Shown one piece after another: positions 53,762-62,680 of a DNA stretch of 64,000 nt. Numbering within the stretch: the stretch's first letter is position 1; every line of letters begins with the position of its first letter. The notes beneath the pieces are model-generated. The model was not told the DNA's origin, did not search any database, and worked only from the letters and a program-made list of their open reading frames with translations. The position numbers were made by a program, and so were the translations under genes. Source of the stretch: an uncultured Bacillota bacterium (lineage in GTDB: Bacteria; Bacillota_I; Bacilli_A; RFN20; CAG-826); the NCBI GenBank assembly GCA_949293555.1, contig CASFDV010000004.1, forward strand, positions 38,425 through 102,424, in the 5' to 3' direction.

Positions 53762-54184
53762 TAATTTATTGAAAACAAAGGTATACGTGCCTTTTAAGGA
53801 CGGACTACTCCAAAAAATGTGTTTGATAGCGCTAAAACATATTCAAAAAATGTGTTTTAGGGGGACCACTCCCAAATCTTGTGTAAGAAGAAAAGGCCGG
53901 CGCCACCGCCCCGGGGGGCGCACGGCCCTTGAGCCGACCGATGTAGCCCTTATCCTTGCGTTTGCTGACAGACAAGGAAAAAGGCTACGTGAAGGATCTT
54001 ACGTCCAGAGGCTCGCTTTTGATTCGCTCCCCCTGTCTTTCGAGCTCGTGAGGACTGAGAAGGAGGAAGCGGTCAAGGAGGTCTTGCCTTTTGCCCCCTT
54101 CACGCCCTGTTCCCTCTTCCTCTGATAGAAGGTTGATTCGTTCCGCGCTTCCTCTTTCCGGGGCAATGGTTTACTTTTACGCCC
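53762..54184. other. 423-bp gap with repeats and IS256-end debris
   Basis: No convincing gene. CAAAAAATGTGTTT occurs twice, at 53811-53824 and 53844-53857 (33 bp apart). AATCTTGTGTAA at 53875-53886 is identical to the inner part of the IS256-type terminal repeat at 60769-60793, so a solo insertion-sequence end is likely. An open frame at 53769-54125 has no family resemblance or ribosome-binding site. Confidence 0.5.
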
Positions 54185-54853
54185 ATGAGCAAAACCACTC
54201 TTCGCTGGATCCGTCCTGTCCTGGTCCTCCTCCTCGATCTTGCCGCGGCGACCCTCGCCTTCGTCGGCATCCTCGGCTTCTTCGTCCCCCTCGGGGGATC
54301 GGGGTTCATGACCTCGGAAGGGGCGGGGTGCTTCCGCTACTTCACCGTGGACTCGAACCTCCTCCTTCTCCTGGCGTCCCTCCTTCACGCCGGGATCATG
54401 GGGTGGAAGACCTTCCGTCCTGAATGGGAGGTTCCCGAATGGGGGACGATCGTCCATTTCGTCGGGGTTGTCGCGACGACGGTCACCTTCCTTACGGTCA
54501 TCTGCTTCCTAGGCCCTACTCAGGGGTGGGGGATGATGTACCTCGGGACTTCCCTCTACCTTCACGCGCTCGCGCCGATCGCCGGGATCCTTGCTCTCCT
54601 GCTTTCCCCGGGGAACATGAGGACAAGGTTCGCCCCCATTGGCCTTTCGACCGTGGTTCTTTACGGAATCGTCTATCTCGTGATGGTGGTTGCCCTCGGC
54701 CCTCTTAACGGAGGATGGGAGGACTTCTACGGGTTCAACCGGGGCGGGTACTGGCCGATCGCCCTTCTGGCGATGCTCGCGGCGACGGCGGGGATATCCT
54801 ATGGGCTCCATTACCTCAGGAAGCTCGTCGGGAAACTAATATCCCGAGATTGA
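54185..54853 (+). CDS. Pr6Pr/AIG1-like six-segment membrane protein
   Basis: Protein of 222 residues with about six transmembrane segments. FRYFTVDSNLLLLLASLLHAG and LYLHALAPIAGILALL resemble the Pr6Pr/FAR-17a/AIG1-like family. The membrane part of the protein at 10091-11227 has a similar layout. No function can be assigned. It stands alone, with no clear Shine-Dalgarno. Confidence 0.75.
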   Translation: MSKTTLRWIRPVLVLLLDLAAATLAFVGILGFFVPLGGSGFMTSEGAGCFRYFTVDSNLLLLLASLLHAGIMGWKTFRPEWEVPEWGTIVHFVGVVATTVTFLTVICFLGPTQGWGMMYLGTSLYLHALAPIAGILALLLSPGNMRTRFAPIGLSTVVLYGIVYLVMVVALGPLNGGWEDFYGFNRGGYWPIALLAMLAATAGISYGLHYLRKLVGKLISRD

Positions 54854-55068
54854 AGCTAGTTTTGCCCAATCTTTCGGAGTCAGGCGCCTCTTCAAGGCGC
54901 TCCCTTTGGCGTAGGAGCATGCGGGGAAGAGGCTGTTGCCCCTTTCGTCGGCGTCCCATTTTTGGGTGGCCGAAAAAACGGACGAGGACGCGTCTCTAGG
55001 GCATATCCATTTTTGAAGACGTTATATTGCCACTGCCAGCGCGGAAGGACCGCGGAAAGGAGAAAAGC

Positions 55069-56466
55069 ATGGCTGTCATCGACAAACGCCTGTTGCCCTG
55101 CAACCTCGAAGGGGGCCTCGTGAGCGAAGGAAAGGGGTGCCTGGAGCTTCTTAGGAGGCTCATGCAGGGACTTCCCTGCGTGCCCGAGGAAGAACCCGAA
55201 ATCGTCTTCGACGACAAAGTGGAGCGCGTCCATTACAAGGGGAGGACACGCAGGCTCTCGGAGGAGTGGCTCCACCAGTTCGTCACCCGCCTCCTCAAGG
55301 AAGGGAAGTGCGTCCTTGCCTATTCGATCGCGCTCCTCTACGACCTCGACAGGCACGAAGAAATCGCGGCCAAGGCCAGGGAGCTTGCCGGGCAAGGCGA
55401 CGAGATCGCGATTGCGGCGCGCGGCGCGATTTCCTGGGCCATGGAAATCCTGAAGTCTGGCGGAACTCCTGACGCCGCATATCACCGCGCGATAAAGAAG
55501 AGCGTTGCCCCCGAGCGCCGCTCCATCAAGAACCCTGGGCTACGCAGGGACTACGACGAGGCCATCGAGAGCTATGAGAACCGTTCTATGGAGGCGCTGA
55601 AGCTCGGCGAGTACCGCGAGATCGGCGGGAAGAAGGAAATCGTCCTCTACCTCAACGCGATCTTCCGCGCGAACGCCCTTAACCCTGCGCCTTGGACGCA
55701 GCGGATCGAGACGCCGCAAGGCCTCGAGGAGGTTCTCTCCGTCTACGCGCACGAATATTTCCACTTCCTCCACCACTACTATTCCGAGTCCAATGGCGCG
55801 GGCGGACGGATCGTACGCGAGAGCCTCGCCACCTACTTCCAGTGTCTCCGCGACAAGGAGGCGGGAAGAAGGGATATGGACCTCATCGACTATTGCGGGG
55901 TCCATAACCCCTATGTGTACCCCTACTCGGGCGCCCTCTGCCTTGAGGAAGATCCCGCTGCCATCCGGTCCCGCCTCGGCCACGCCCGTCTTTCCGGGGA
56001 TGCCTTCTTCCGCGAGGTGTTCCTCGAAAGCGCGGAAGAGGAGGAAGGGAAGGGGTCCGCGGAGAGGCTTCTCCTCCACCGCGACGACTTCGGTTCGAAG
56101 AAGACGCGCGCAGCGTCCCCGAAGGCGCCCCGGGAACTTCTCATCGCCTATGGGCTCGACGCCTTCCGCGCCGATCTCATCAAGAACGGCAAGACGCCGA
56201 GGACGGCGAGCAGCTACATTTCCTACGTGAAGGGCGCCCTTACCGCCATGGACGATGGGAATTTCACCATGGGCTTCTGCTCCCTGGACGAGGTCCTTCT
56301 TCTCGCCAGGAAGGCGATCGAGGAAACGGAAAGGGAAATCAGAGAGCCCTCCGGCCCCCGGAACCTCAATTCCCTGAAGTCCCGCCTCTCGGCCCTGAGG
56401 GCGTACTACGAATGGCTCAGCGCCAACGCCCTGAACAAGGGGCCGAGCCCCTTCCGGCCGCTCTAA
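55069..56466 (+). CDS. HExxH protein (putative zinc peptidase) with SAM-like C-terminal domain
   Basis: Protein of 465 residues, no family recognised outright. H228-E-Y-F-H232 sits in YAHEYFHFLHHYY, and E251 lies in RIVRESLATYFQ: a HExxH-x18-E pattern as in gluzincin peptidases. Residues about 357-395 (FRADLIKNGKTPRTASSYISY) resemble the core-binding SAM-like domain of tyrosine recombinases, but no catalytic domain follows. No signal peptide or membrane segment. The start is ATG 55069 with AAGGAG upstream. The role is unknown. Confidence 0.7.
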   Translation: MAVIDKRLLPCNLEGGLVSEGKGCLELLRRLMQGLPCVPEEEPEIVFDDKVERVHYKGRTRRLSEEWLHQFVTRLLKEGKCVLAYSIALLYDLDRHEEIAAKARELAGQGDEIAIAARGAISWAMEILKSGGTPDAAYHRAIKKSVAPERRSIKNPGLRRDYDEAIESYENRSMEALKLGEYREIGGKKEIVLYLNAIFRANALNPAPWTQRIETPQGLEEVLSVYAHEYFHFLHHYYSESNGAGGRIVRESLATYFQCLRDKEAGRRDMDLIDYCGVHNPYVYPYSGALCLEEDPAAIRSRLGHARLSGDAFFREVFLESAEEEEGKGSAERLLLHRDDFGSKKTRAASPKAPRELLIAYGLDAFRADLIKNGKTPRTASSYISYVKGALTAMDDGNFTMGFCSLDEVLLLARKAIEETEREIREPSGPRNLNSLKSRLSALRAYYEWLSANALNKGPSPFRPL

Positions 56467-56510
56467 AAGGGCGGCTTTGCCCAAAACCTAAAAAATAAAG
56501 GGAGATTTGC

Positions 56511-56969
56511 GTGGCTCTTTCGTTTGATTTCAGCTCTCACGCAGAGGGAAAGATCGCGGGGGTGTCTCACCCCTACATGGCGCCGGATGAACCAATGGAA
56601 ATCCCGGTTGCTTTCGATGGCTTTGCGGTGGAATACCCCTACATCCCTGGCTTTAACTTTTCCAAGGAGAAGATCCGGTATTCCGTTGGCAACTCGGAAA
56701 TCGAGTTCTGCGTCTGCCATTACTTCGCGATGCGCGCCGCTTACCAGGGCAAGGAGTTCCTGTTGGACGGGAGGGACGCTCCTTATGACTCCCTTTGGCA
56801 AGGGGAATATCTCGAGGGCCGTGTCTCCGTGACAGAAGTCACCTACACGGAAAAGGACTTGGAGACCGGGGAAGTGCGGGAAACACGCGTGATGGAAAGC
56901 GTCCCCGGCATCGTCCACGACCTCGAGAAGGAGTTCGGCCCGGAGATCATGAGGCCAAGGGACGAGTAG
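56511..56969 (+). CDS. Hypothetical protein
   Basis: Protein of 152 residues, acidic, starting with GTG at 56511 behind GGGAG. No membrane segment, signal peptide or known domain. Aromatic-rich N-terminal half (YPYIPGFNFSKE) and a C-terminal ESVPGIVHDLEKEFG. It lies between the HExxH gene and lysS and could be co-transcribed with the former. Confidence 0.65.
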   Translation: MALSFDFSSHAEGKIAGVSHPYMAPDEPMEIPVAFDGFAVEYPYIPGFNFSKEKIRYSVGNSEIEFCVCHYFAMRAAYQGKEFLLDGRDAPYDSLWQGEYLEGRVSVTEVTYTEKDLETGEVRETRVMESVPGIVHDLEKEFGPEIMRPRDE

Positions 56970-57035
56970 CCTGCCCTTCGGTGGCTAACCTCCCGCGCAT
57001 GCACTAAAATTCGCGCGTCTTTGGAGGTTTTCCTT

Positions 57036-58523
57036 ATGGACGAGAAGCTGACTGACCAAGAGGCCGCCCGCCGGGAGAAGCTGAAGGTTCTCCGGGAGCT
57101 AGGCTACGAGCCCTACGGGGGCAAGTACGAGAAGAAGGACGACATAAAGGGTCTCATCGCCCAAGGCGAAGGAAAGGACGAGGAGGCGCTTCTCTCCTCG
57201 CCGATCCGCGGGCAGACCGCCGGGCGGATCATGTCCCTCCGGAAGATGGGGAAGGCCTCCTTCTTCCATCTCAAGGACCAGGACGCCTCCATCCAGTGCT
57301 GGATCGCGAAGGACGTTGTGGGAGAGAACGACTACCAGGCGTTCAAGCTCAGCGACCTCGGGGACATCGCCGGGGTCGAGGGGACCCTCATGAGGACGAG
57401 GACGGGCGAGCTCACCATCCGGGTCGAGAAGTACGTCCCCCTCGTCAAGTGCCTCAAGCCCCTTCCGGAGAAGTTCCACGGCCTCCAGGACACGGAGGAA
57501 CGCTACCGGAGGCGCTTCCTCGATCTGATCGTCAATGATTCCTCGAGGAAGATCGCCCTGGCGCGCTCCAGAATCGTGAAGGGCATCCGCGACTACTGCG
57601 ACTCCCTTGGTTTCGTCGAGGTGGAGACTTCCATCCTTTCTCCGATCCTCGGCGGCGCGGCCGCCCGCCCCTTCGTCACCCACCACAACGCGCTCGACAA
57701 GGACTTCTATCTGAGGATCGCCACGGAGCTGAACCTCAAGAAGTGCCTCGTCGGGGGCATCGAGAAGGTGTACGAGATCGGGCGCATCTTCCGGAACGAG
57801 GGGATCGACGCGAAGCATAACCCCGAGTTCACTACGATCGAGCTGTACCAGGGCTACGCCGACCTCCAGGACATGAAGGCATGGCTTTCCGGCCTCCTCC
57901 ACTACCTCGCCAAGGAAGTGCTCCATCAGGAGAAGTTCCTTTGGAACGGGCAGGAGATCGACCTCTCGTGCGAGTTCCCCTCCTACCATATGGCGGACCT
58001 CATCCTCGAGAAGACGGGCATCGACTTCCGGGAGGAAATCCCTTTCGAGAAGGCCCTCGAGCTTGCCAAGGAACGCCATCTCGAGCTCAAGAAGAGCTGG
58101 AACTCCACCGGCTACATCATGCAGGAGTTCTTCGACGAGTTCGTCGAGCCGACGCTCATCTCGCCCTGCTTCGTCTGCACCTACCCGATCGAAGTCTCGC
58201 CCCTCACCAAGAAGACCGCGGACCCGCGCTTCGTGGACCGCTTCGAGTTCTTCGTGGGCGGGACGGAGTTCGCCAACGCCTATAGCGAGATCAACGACCC
58301 CTTCGACCAGAAGGAGCGGTTCATCGAGGAGCTCAAGGCCCGCGAGAGAGGGGACGACGAGGCCAACGACATGGACCTCAACTTCCTGGAGGCCCTCCAG
58401 TACGGGATGCCCCCTGCCGGAGGGATCGGCCTTGGGGTGGACCGCCTCGTCATGCTTCTGACGGAGCAGAGCAACATCCGCGAGGTCCTTCTCTTCCCGA
58501 CGATGAAGGACGAGGGCAAATAG
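57036..58523 (+). CDS. lysS: Lysyl-tRNA synthetase, class II
   Basis: Charges tRNA-Lys, 495 residues. The N-terminal OB fold is about residues 60-160. Class II motif 1 (FVEVETSILSPILGGAAARPF), motif 2 (YEIGRIFRNEGIDAKHNPEF) and motif 3 (GGIGLGVDRLVMLLT) are all visible. The start is ATG 57036 with GGAGG 8 nt upstream; a TTG at 57021 would include the ribosome-binding site. No T-box leader is visible. Confidence 0.96.
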   Translation: MDEKLTDQEAARREKLKVLRELGYEPYGGKYEKKDDIKGLIAQGEGKDEEALLSSPIRGQTAGRIMSLRKMGKASFFHLKDQDASIQCWIAKDVVGENDYQAFKLSDLGDIAGVEGTLMRTRTGELTIRVEKYVPLVKCLKPLPEKFHGLQDTEERYRRRFLDLIVNDSSRKIALARSRIVKGIRDYCDSLGFVEVETSILSPILGGAAARPFVTHHNALDKDFYLRIATELNLKKCLVGGIEKVYEIGRIFRNEGIDAKHNPEFTTIELYQGYADLQDMKAWLSGLLHYLAKEVLHQEKFLWNGQEIDLSCEFPSYHMADLILEKTGIDFREEIPFEKALELAKERHLELKKSWNSTGYIMQEFFDEFVEPTLISPCFVCTYPIEVSPLTKKTADPRFVDRFEFFVGGTEFANAYSEINDPFDQKERFIEELKARERGDDEANDMDLNFLEALQYGMPPAGGIGLGVDRLVMLLTEQSNIREVLLFPTMKDEGK

Positions 58524-58572
58524 GGGATTTGCCACCCTATAAGTAGGTCAGGGCAGGGGAGAGGCGACATCC

Positions 58573-58595
58573 CCTTCCCTTAGGGAAGGATTTCC
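58573..58595 (+). terminator. Terminator after lysS
   Basis: Stem CCTTCCC / GGGAAGG with a TTA loop, then ATTTCC. The T tract is short. Confidence 0.5.
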
Positions 58596-58618
58596 TTCCT
58601 GTCTTCTTCCTCAGGGCG

Positions 58619-58690
58619 TATAGTAGCCCACGCTTCCCGGGAAGGACGGGAGGCCACAGCTCTTATGGCCATGCCGGACATGGCCCATAG
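58619..58690 (+). promoter_or_regulatory. rpsF operon -10 and candidate S6:S18-binding leader
   Basis: TATAGT (58619-58624) is the likely -10. The leader then contains a hairpin with stem GGCCATG (58667-58673) / CATGGCC (58679-58685) and loop CCGGA. TATG/CATA pairing extends it past one bulged C. A hairpin presenting CCG is the hallmark of the S6:S18 leader that lets the protein pair repress its own operon. Function is inferred from family knowledge. Confidence 0.6.
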
Positions 58691-58711
58691 ACCGAAACTA
58701 GGAGGTGCGAA

Positions 58712-58996
58712 ATGAGGAAGTACGAGATCATGTACATCCTGCGCGCGAATCTCGATGACGAGGCGCGCAAGGCCGAGATCGAGAAGCTTTCCAAGATCCT
58801 CGCCGACTGCGGCGCGAAGGTGAAGGAGAGCAAGGAGCTCGGGATCAAGGACTTCGCCTACGACATCGCCGGGGAGAAGAAGGGCTACTACGTCGATCTC
58901 AAGATCGACGCCGAGCCGGGTTCCCTCGACGAGTTCGTCCGTCTGGCGAAGCTCGACAGGAACGTAATCCGCCATCTCATCGTCGTCGACGAATAG
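58712..58996 (+). CDS. rpsF: Small ribosomal subunit protein bS6
   Basis: Protein of 94 residues with typical start RKYEIMYILRANLDDEARK and DFAYDIAGEKKGYYV. It binds bS18 on the 30S platform. First gene of rpsF-ssb-rpsR, with AGGAGG before the ATG. Confidence 0.96.
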   Translation: MRKYEIMYILRANLDDEARKAEIEKLSKILADCGAKVKESKELGIKDFAYDIAGEKKGYYVDLKIDAEPGSLDEFVRLAKLDRNVIRHLIVVDE

Positions 58997-59021
58997 AGAC
59001 CGAACGGAGGAGGGGTCAAGA

Positions 59022-59459
59022 ATGCTGAACAACGTCGTGCTCGTAGGAAACATCGTCAGGGATCCTGTGCTCAGGAAGACCAACACGGGGCAGCCCGTCG
59101 TATCCTTCCGGCTGGCTGTCAACGACAGCTTCCGCCGTCCTGCGCCGAACGAGGACAAGAACAAGTACACGCTGTTCATCGACTGCAGCCTCTTCGGCCC
59201 CCGGGCCGAAACCCTCATGAAGTACTGCAAGAGAGGGTCCACCATCGGCGTCACCGGACGCCTGGAGGCGGATTCCTACGTCGGCAGGGACAACCTCAGG
59301 AGGGACACCATCCGCGTTCGCTGCGATAACTTCGAGTTCATCTCGAGGAAGGGCGACGAGCGCGTCCCCGGCGCGGGGCCGATCGACCCCGAGCCCACGG
59401 AAGAAAGGGCCGAGACCGCTTCCTTCGACATCAACACCGAGGAAGACCTGCCCTTCTAA
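59022..59459 (+). CDS. ssb: Single-stranded DNA-binding protein
   Basis: OB-fold protein of 145 residues. MLNNVVLVGNIVRDPVLRKT and the WF-like core YTLFIDCSLFGPRAETL are typical. The acidic C-terminal tip EEDLPF recruits partner proteins. The linker is short. GGAGG lies upstream. The place between rpsF and rpsR is conserved. Confidence 0.96.
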   Translation: MLNNVVLVGNIVRDPVLRKTNTGQPVVSFRLAVNDSFRRPAPNEDKNKYTLFIDCSLFGPRAETLMKYCKRGSTIGVTGRLEADSYVGRDNLRRDTIRVRCDNFEFISRKGDERVPGAGPIDPEPTEERAETASFDINTEEDLPF

Positions 59460-59477
59460 CTAAGGAGAACATTGAAA

Positions 59478-59714
59478 ATGGCATACAAGAAGATGAGGCC
59501 GCGCAAGAAGGTCTGCTACTTCAAGAAGAACAAGATCACCCACATCGACTTCAAGGACGTCGAGCTCCTCGGCCGGTTCATCAACCCGGACGGGAAGATC
59601 AGCTCGCGCGCCCAGACCGGCACGAGCGCCAAGTACCAGCGGCAGCTCGCCAAGGCCATCAAGAACGCCCGCTACATGGCCCTTCTTCCCTATCCGGGAC
59701 AGATGGCCCGCTAA
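59478..59714 (+). CDS. rpsR: Small ribosomal subunit protein bS18
   Basis: Protein of 78 residues. Diagnostic segments are [21 protein letters not shown] and [24 protein letters not shown]. It has a single Cys. The ATG at 59478 gives MAYKK; an in-frame TTG at 59472 is closer to AAGGAG and would add two residues. Last gene of the operon. Confidence 0.95.
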   Translation: MAYKKMRPRKKVCYFKKNKITHIDFKDVELLGRFINPDGKISSRAQTGTSAKYQRQLAKAIKNARYMALLPYPGQMAR

Positions 59715-59769
59715 GTGTAGTTTTCCGGGCTCGCTTGTCCCGGAAATTACGGCAAGAACCGTCCTCCAT

Positions 59770-59794
59770 GGGCCTCCTCGGCGAGGCCCTTTTC
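59770..59794 (+). terminator. Terminator after rpsR
   Basis: Stem GGGCCTC / GAGGCCC with a 6-nt loop and TTTTC. A second hairpin without a T tract (TTTCCGGG / CCCGGAAA, 59722-59746) lies just before it. Confidence 0.8.
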
Positions 59795-60177
59795 TTATGC
59801 CTTGGGGAATTGCCTAGCCTGCCAGAAACGCTTCCCAGACGGGCCCGGATCGCTTCGTGGCGAGCCCGGACAATCAAGACGGTGCCTGCGTTTTCCCGTC
59901 GCCCGGTTGCCTTGGCATGGGCAAAGGATATTTTGGAAAAGCCGTTCGCGGATCGAGGGAAACGCGGCATGATCGCCCTAGAAGGGAGAAGATGGTCATT
60001 TCAGGGACGGATGGGTCCGTGCGGCGACAACCAAATCGGCTCTCCTTAACGGCGAGCCTTTTTGCTAGTCAAACAGATGCCATCCCCCCTTTATTCTCCT
60101 TAAGCAACTTGCCTATAAACCCAATATATATAAATGTGAGGCGATTCCATGACGTTTTTAATGACCTGTCAACCAAA
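59795..60177. other. Gene-free stretch before the IS256 remnant
   Basis: No supported gene. A terminator-like hairpin, GGCTCTCC / GGCGAGCC plus TTTTT, lies at 60038-60063. From about 60060 the DNA becomes AT-rich, marking the likely edge of inserted material. The missing N-terminal part of the IS256 transposase is not found here. Confidence 0.5.
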
Positions 60178-60740
60178 TCAGCAGAGGCCTACGGCGAGCT
60201 GCTCGCGGACTTCAGGTCGAGGGGGCTCTGCGAAATCGAGGTGGCCGTGACCGATGGGCTTCCCGGAATCGACGAGGCCTTGTCGTCGGCCTATCCGAAG
60301 GCGAAAAGGCAAAGGTGCTTCGTCCACCTCCTCCGGAACGTCTGCTCCAAGGTCAGGCCGTCGCACCGATCCGAGGTGGCCGACGGCTTCATGTCCATAG
60401 CCAAGCAGGACTGCGCGGAGTCCGGGAAGAAGACCTTGGGGGATTTCGTCGCCAAATGGAAGGGGGAATACCCGAAGCTCGGGCTCTGGTCCGAGAAGGC
60501 CGAGAACATGCTGACGTTCTATGGTTCCCAAAGGGCCTCAGGGGCCTCATATACACGAACAACCGGATCGAGTCGTTCAACAAGCAGATAAAGAGAACAC
60601 TCAAGAAGCAAATCCAGTTCGTCACGGAGGAGGCCCTGGAAAAGAGGCTGGTCTCCATCTTCCTCCATTACAACGAGGGGATCGGGAAGAGGAAGGTCAG
60701 ATGCTGGAGGGACATCGTTGCCTACTATGAATCAAAATAG
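60178..60740 (+). pseudogene. IS256 (mutator) family transposase, truncated and frameshifted
   Basis: The C-terminal part of an IS256-type transposase. The first frame reads SAEAYGELLADFRSRGLCEI, VAVTDGLPGIDEAL (second catalytic Asp), RCFVHLLRN and ENMLTFYG. Near 60522-60530 the frame shifts and continues FPKGLRGLIYTNNRIESFNK (catalytic Glu) to DIVAYYESK. The first roughly half of the protein, including the first catalytic Asp, is absent. It cannot make an active enzyme. Confidence 0.85.
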
Positions 60741-60768
60741 CTAAAATTCAGGCGTCTTACCGGAACCG

Positions 60769-60793
60769 TTTACACAAGATTCCGCACACTCTC
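60769..60793 (+). repeat. IS256-type right terminal inverted repeat
   Basis: TTTACACAAGATTCCGCACA and the following bases resemble the terminal repeats of IS256-family elements, 28 bp past the transposase remnant. The inner 12 bp occur inverted at 53875-53886. Confidence 0.65.
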
Positions 60794-60811
60794 ACGAAAG
60801 GAGGTCAATAC

Positions 60812-62575
60812 ATGTCTAAGTTAAATATTGACCAAAAGTGCATTAAGGATTTGTTCATAGACAAGAAAGCGGACTTTCTTATCCCAGACTATCAAAGGCC
60901 ATACGCTTGGGGAGAAGTCGAGTGTCAGACCTTGTGGGACGACATCTTCTCTTTTGCGTTCCCGGACGATGATTTCAGTAAATTCAACAGTGACTCCGAC
61001 GAATACTATTTGGGCTCAATTGTCACGTTCAATAACGCCAACAGCAAAAAAGAGATCATCGACGGCCAGCAGAGGTTGATCACCTTGATGCTCTTGCTCA
61101 GAGCCTTCTATTCCAAGTTCGGAAACATGAAGGACGAGAATTCCAGGAACACGATGGCGACTATTGCGAAGTGCATTTGGAAGACCAACGAGTTCGGACA
61201 GCCGTGTTTCAGCACCCTCAAGATTGATTCCGACGTAGCGAGCGACGAATACAAGAAGGAGCTCCTCTATATTCTGAGGGACGACATCGCCACCGATGAC
61301 ATGAAGAGCAGGTACGCCCAGAACTATAGATTCTTCAAAGAAAAGATTCGCAAGTTCCTGGACGAATACCCATCCTACTTCGCTTATTTGCCAATTAGGA
61401 TTCTGAACAACTGTATCCTGCTTCCAATCGAGGCGGAATCGCAGGACACGGCCTTGAGAATCTTCTCCACGCTTAACGATAGAGGCAAGCCTTTGTCCGA
61501 TGCGGACATCTTCAAGGCGGACTTCTATAAGTTCTATTCGTCAATCGGCAAGAAGGACGATTTCATAAAACGCTGGAAGTACCTTGAAACCATCTGCGAG
61601 GAGAACTTCAAGACGAACTCCGGCTCCCCACTCGATGAAATCTTCACCAGATACATGTATTACGAGAGAGCCAAGAGAGGCATCAAATCCTCTACGACCG
61701 AGGCCCTTAGAAAATTCTATAAACAGATTTGCCCGGAATTGCTTAAGAAGGAGGAGACGTTTGATAACCTCATCTCATTGGCTGAGTTCTGGGTGTCTGT
61801 GGGCAAGCAGGATGACGCCGCCTTCTCGGACGAGACACTAAGAAAACTATTCGTTCTTAATTATTCGCCTAACGGAATGTGGGTCTATTTCCTGTCAGTT
61901 TACTTCATGCAATACAGGGACGCCGATGGAAAACTTAAGGAAAGTGCACTGAACACCTTTCTGGACAAGATGACCGCCTTCACGTTTGCTTATGCCTTGA
62001 CGAACCCAGGTGTCAACGCTTTGAGAACCCCAATCTACTCCGAGATGATTAACGTCGTGAACGGGCAAGAAGTCACCTATAAAGATTTCCTGTTCGAGGA
62101 GGACAGGGTAAGCCTCAGCATCAAGAACTTTGCGTTCTACAATCAAAGGCCAATCACCAAATCCCTTTTGACCTGGTGGGCCTTGAGAAATGACAAACAG
62201 CCGTTGCTGGATTTGGACATCAGGTTTGAGATAGAGCACATCTACCCCAAGAACAGATACGAAAACGAGAAGGGACTCTCCTCTGACACGATTCTCGAGT
62301 CGCTGGGTAACAAAGCCCTCCTCGAGAAGAGAATCAACATCAGGGCTTCTGATTACAGGCTCGTTGATAAGAAGAAATACTACAACGGGTTCACCAATGC
62401 TCGTGGTAAGGTGAAGGAGGGGACCAAGATTGTTGAACTTCTAGACATCGCGAAAAAGGGCGACTACCTCGAATCCGACATCGCCGAGAGGGAAGAGTTG
62501 ATTTTCAAGACCTTCATCGATTATTTAAAAGAGAACGGGCTCGTTAAGCCGGCGCAGCCTGAGACTCAGGAATAG
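60812..62575 (+). CDS. DUF262 and DUF1524 (GmrSD-like) protein, presumptive defence endonuclease
   Basis: Protein of 587 residues. The N-terminal DUF262 has IPDYQRPYAWGEVE and the nucleotide-binding motif DGQQRLITL. The C-terminal DUF1524 HNH-type nuclease has FEIEHIYPKNR and LGNKALLEKRIN. This single-chain arrangement matches Type IV restriction enzymes of the GmrSD group, which act on modified phage DNA. That target is inferred. AAGGAGGT is 7 nt before the ATG. The gene is visibly AT-richer with AGA, TTG and ATT codons. It sits between an IS256 end (18 bp upstream) and an IS3 element, so it was probably acquired. Confidence 0.88.
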   Translation: MSKLNIDQKCIKDLFIDKKADFLIPDYQRPYAWGEVECQTLWDDIFSFAFPDDDFSKFNSDSDEYYLGSIVTFNNANSKKEIIDGQQRLITLMLLLRAFYSKFGNMKDENSRNTMATIAKCIWKTNEFGQPCFSTLKIDSDVASDEYKKELLYILRDDIATDDMKSRYAQNYRFFKEKIRKFLDEYPSYFAYLPIRILNNCILLPIEAESQDTALRIFSTLNDRGKPLSDADIFKADFYKFYSSIGKKDDFIKRWKYLETICEENFKTNSGSPLDEIFTRYMYYERAKRGIKSSTTEALRKFYKQICPELLKKEETFDNLISLAEFWVSVGKQDDAAFSDETLRKLFVLNYSPNGMWVYFLSVYFMQYRDADGKLKESALNTFLDKMTAFTFAYALTNPGVNALRTPIYSEMINVVNGQEVTYKDFLFEEDRVSLSIKNFAFYNQRPITKSLLTWWALRNDKQPLLDLDIRFEIEHIYPKNRYENEKGLSSDTILESLGNKALLEKRINIRASDYRLVDKKKYYNGFTNARGKVKEGTKIVELLDIAKKGDYLESDIAEREELIFKTFIDYLKENGLVKPAQPETQE

Positions 62576-62680
62576 AAAGGAATCGGACTTTAATCTGGAC
62601 CCCGTAATTCGGAGTCCGAAACAAAAAGCCCCCAAAGGTTTCTGCCTCCGGTTACCCTATTGTGATCGGAGGCTTTTCTG

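Noticed and set aside
53769..54125. 118-codon open frame after the DUF4143 gene
   Set aside because: No Shine-Dalgarno, no recognisable domain, and it overlaps repeats and IS debris.
55069..56466. Tyrosine recombinase or integrase
   Set aside because: Only a SAM-like core-binding segment is present; the R-H-R-Y catalytic domain is missing.
56970..57035. T-box leader before lysS
   Set aside because: The gap is only 66 bp and has no T-box sequence or terminator/antiterminator pair.
59735..60049. 104-codon open frame after rpsR
   Set aside because: It spans the rpsR terminator and has composition typical of random G+C-rich frames.
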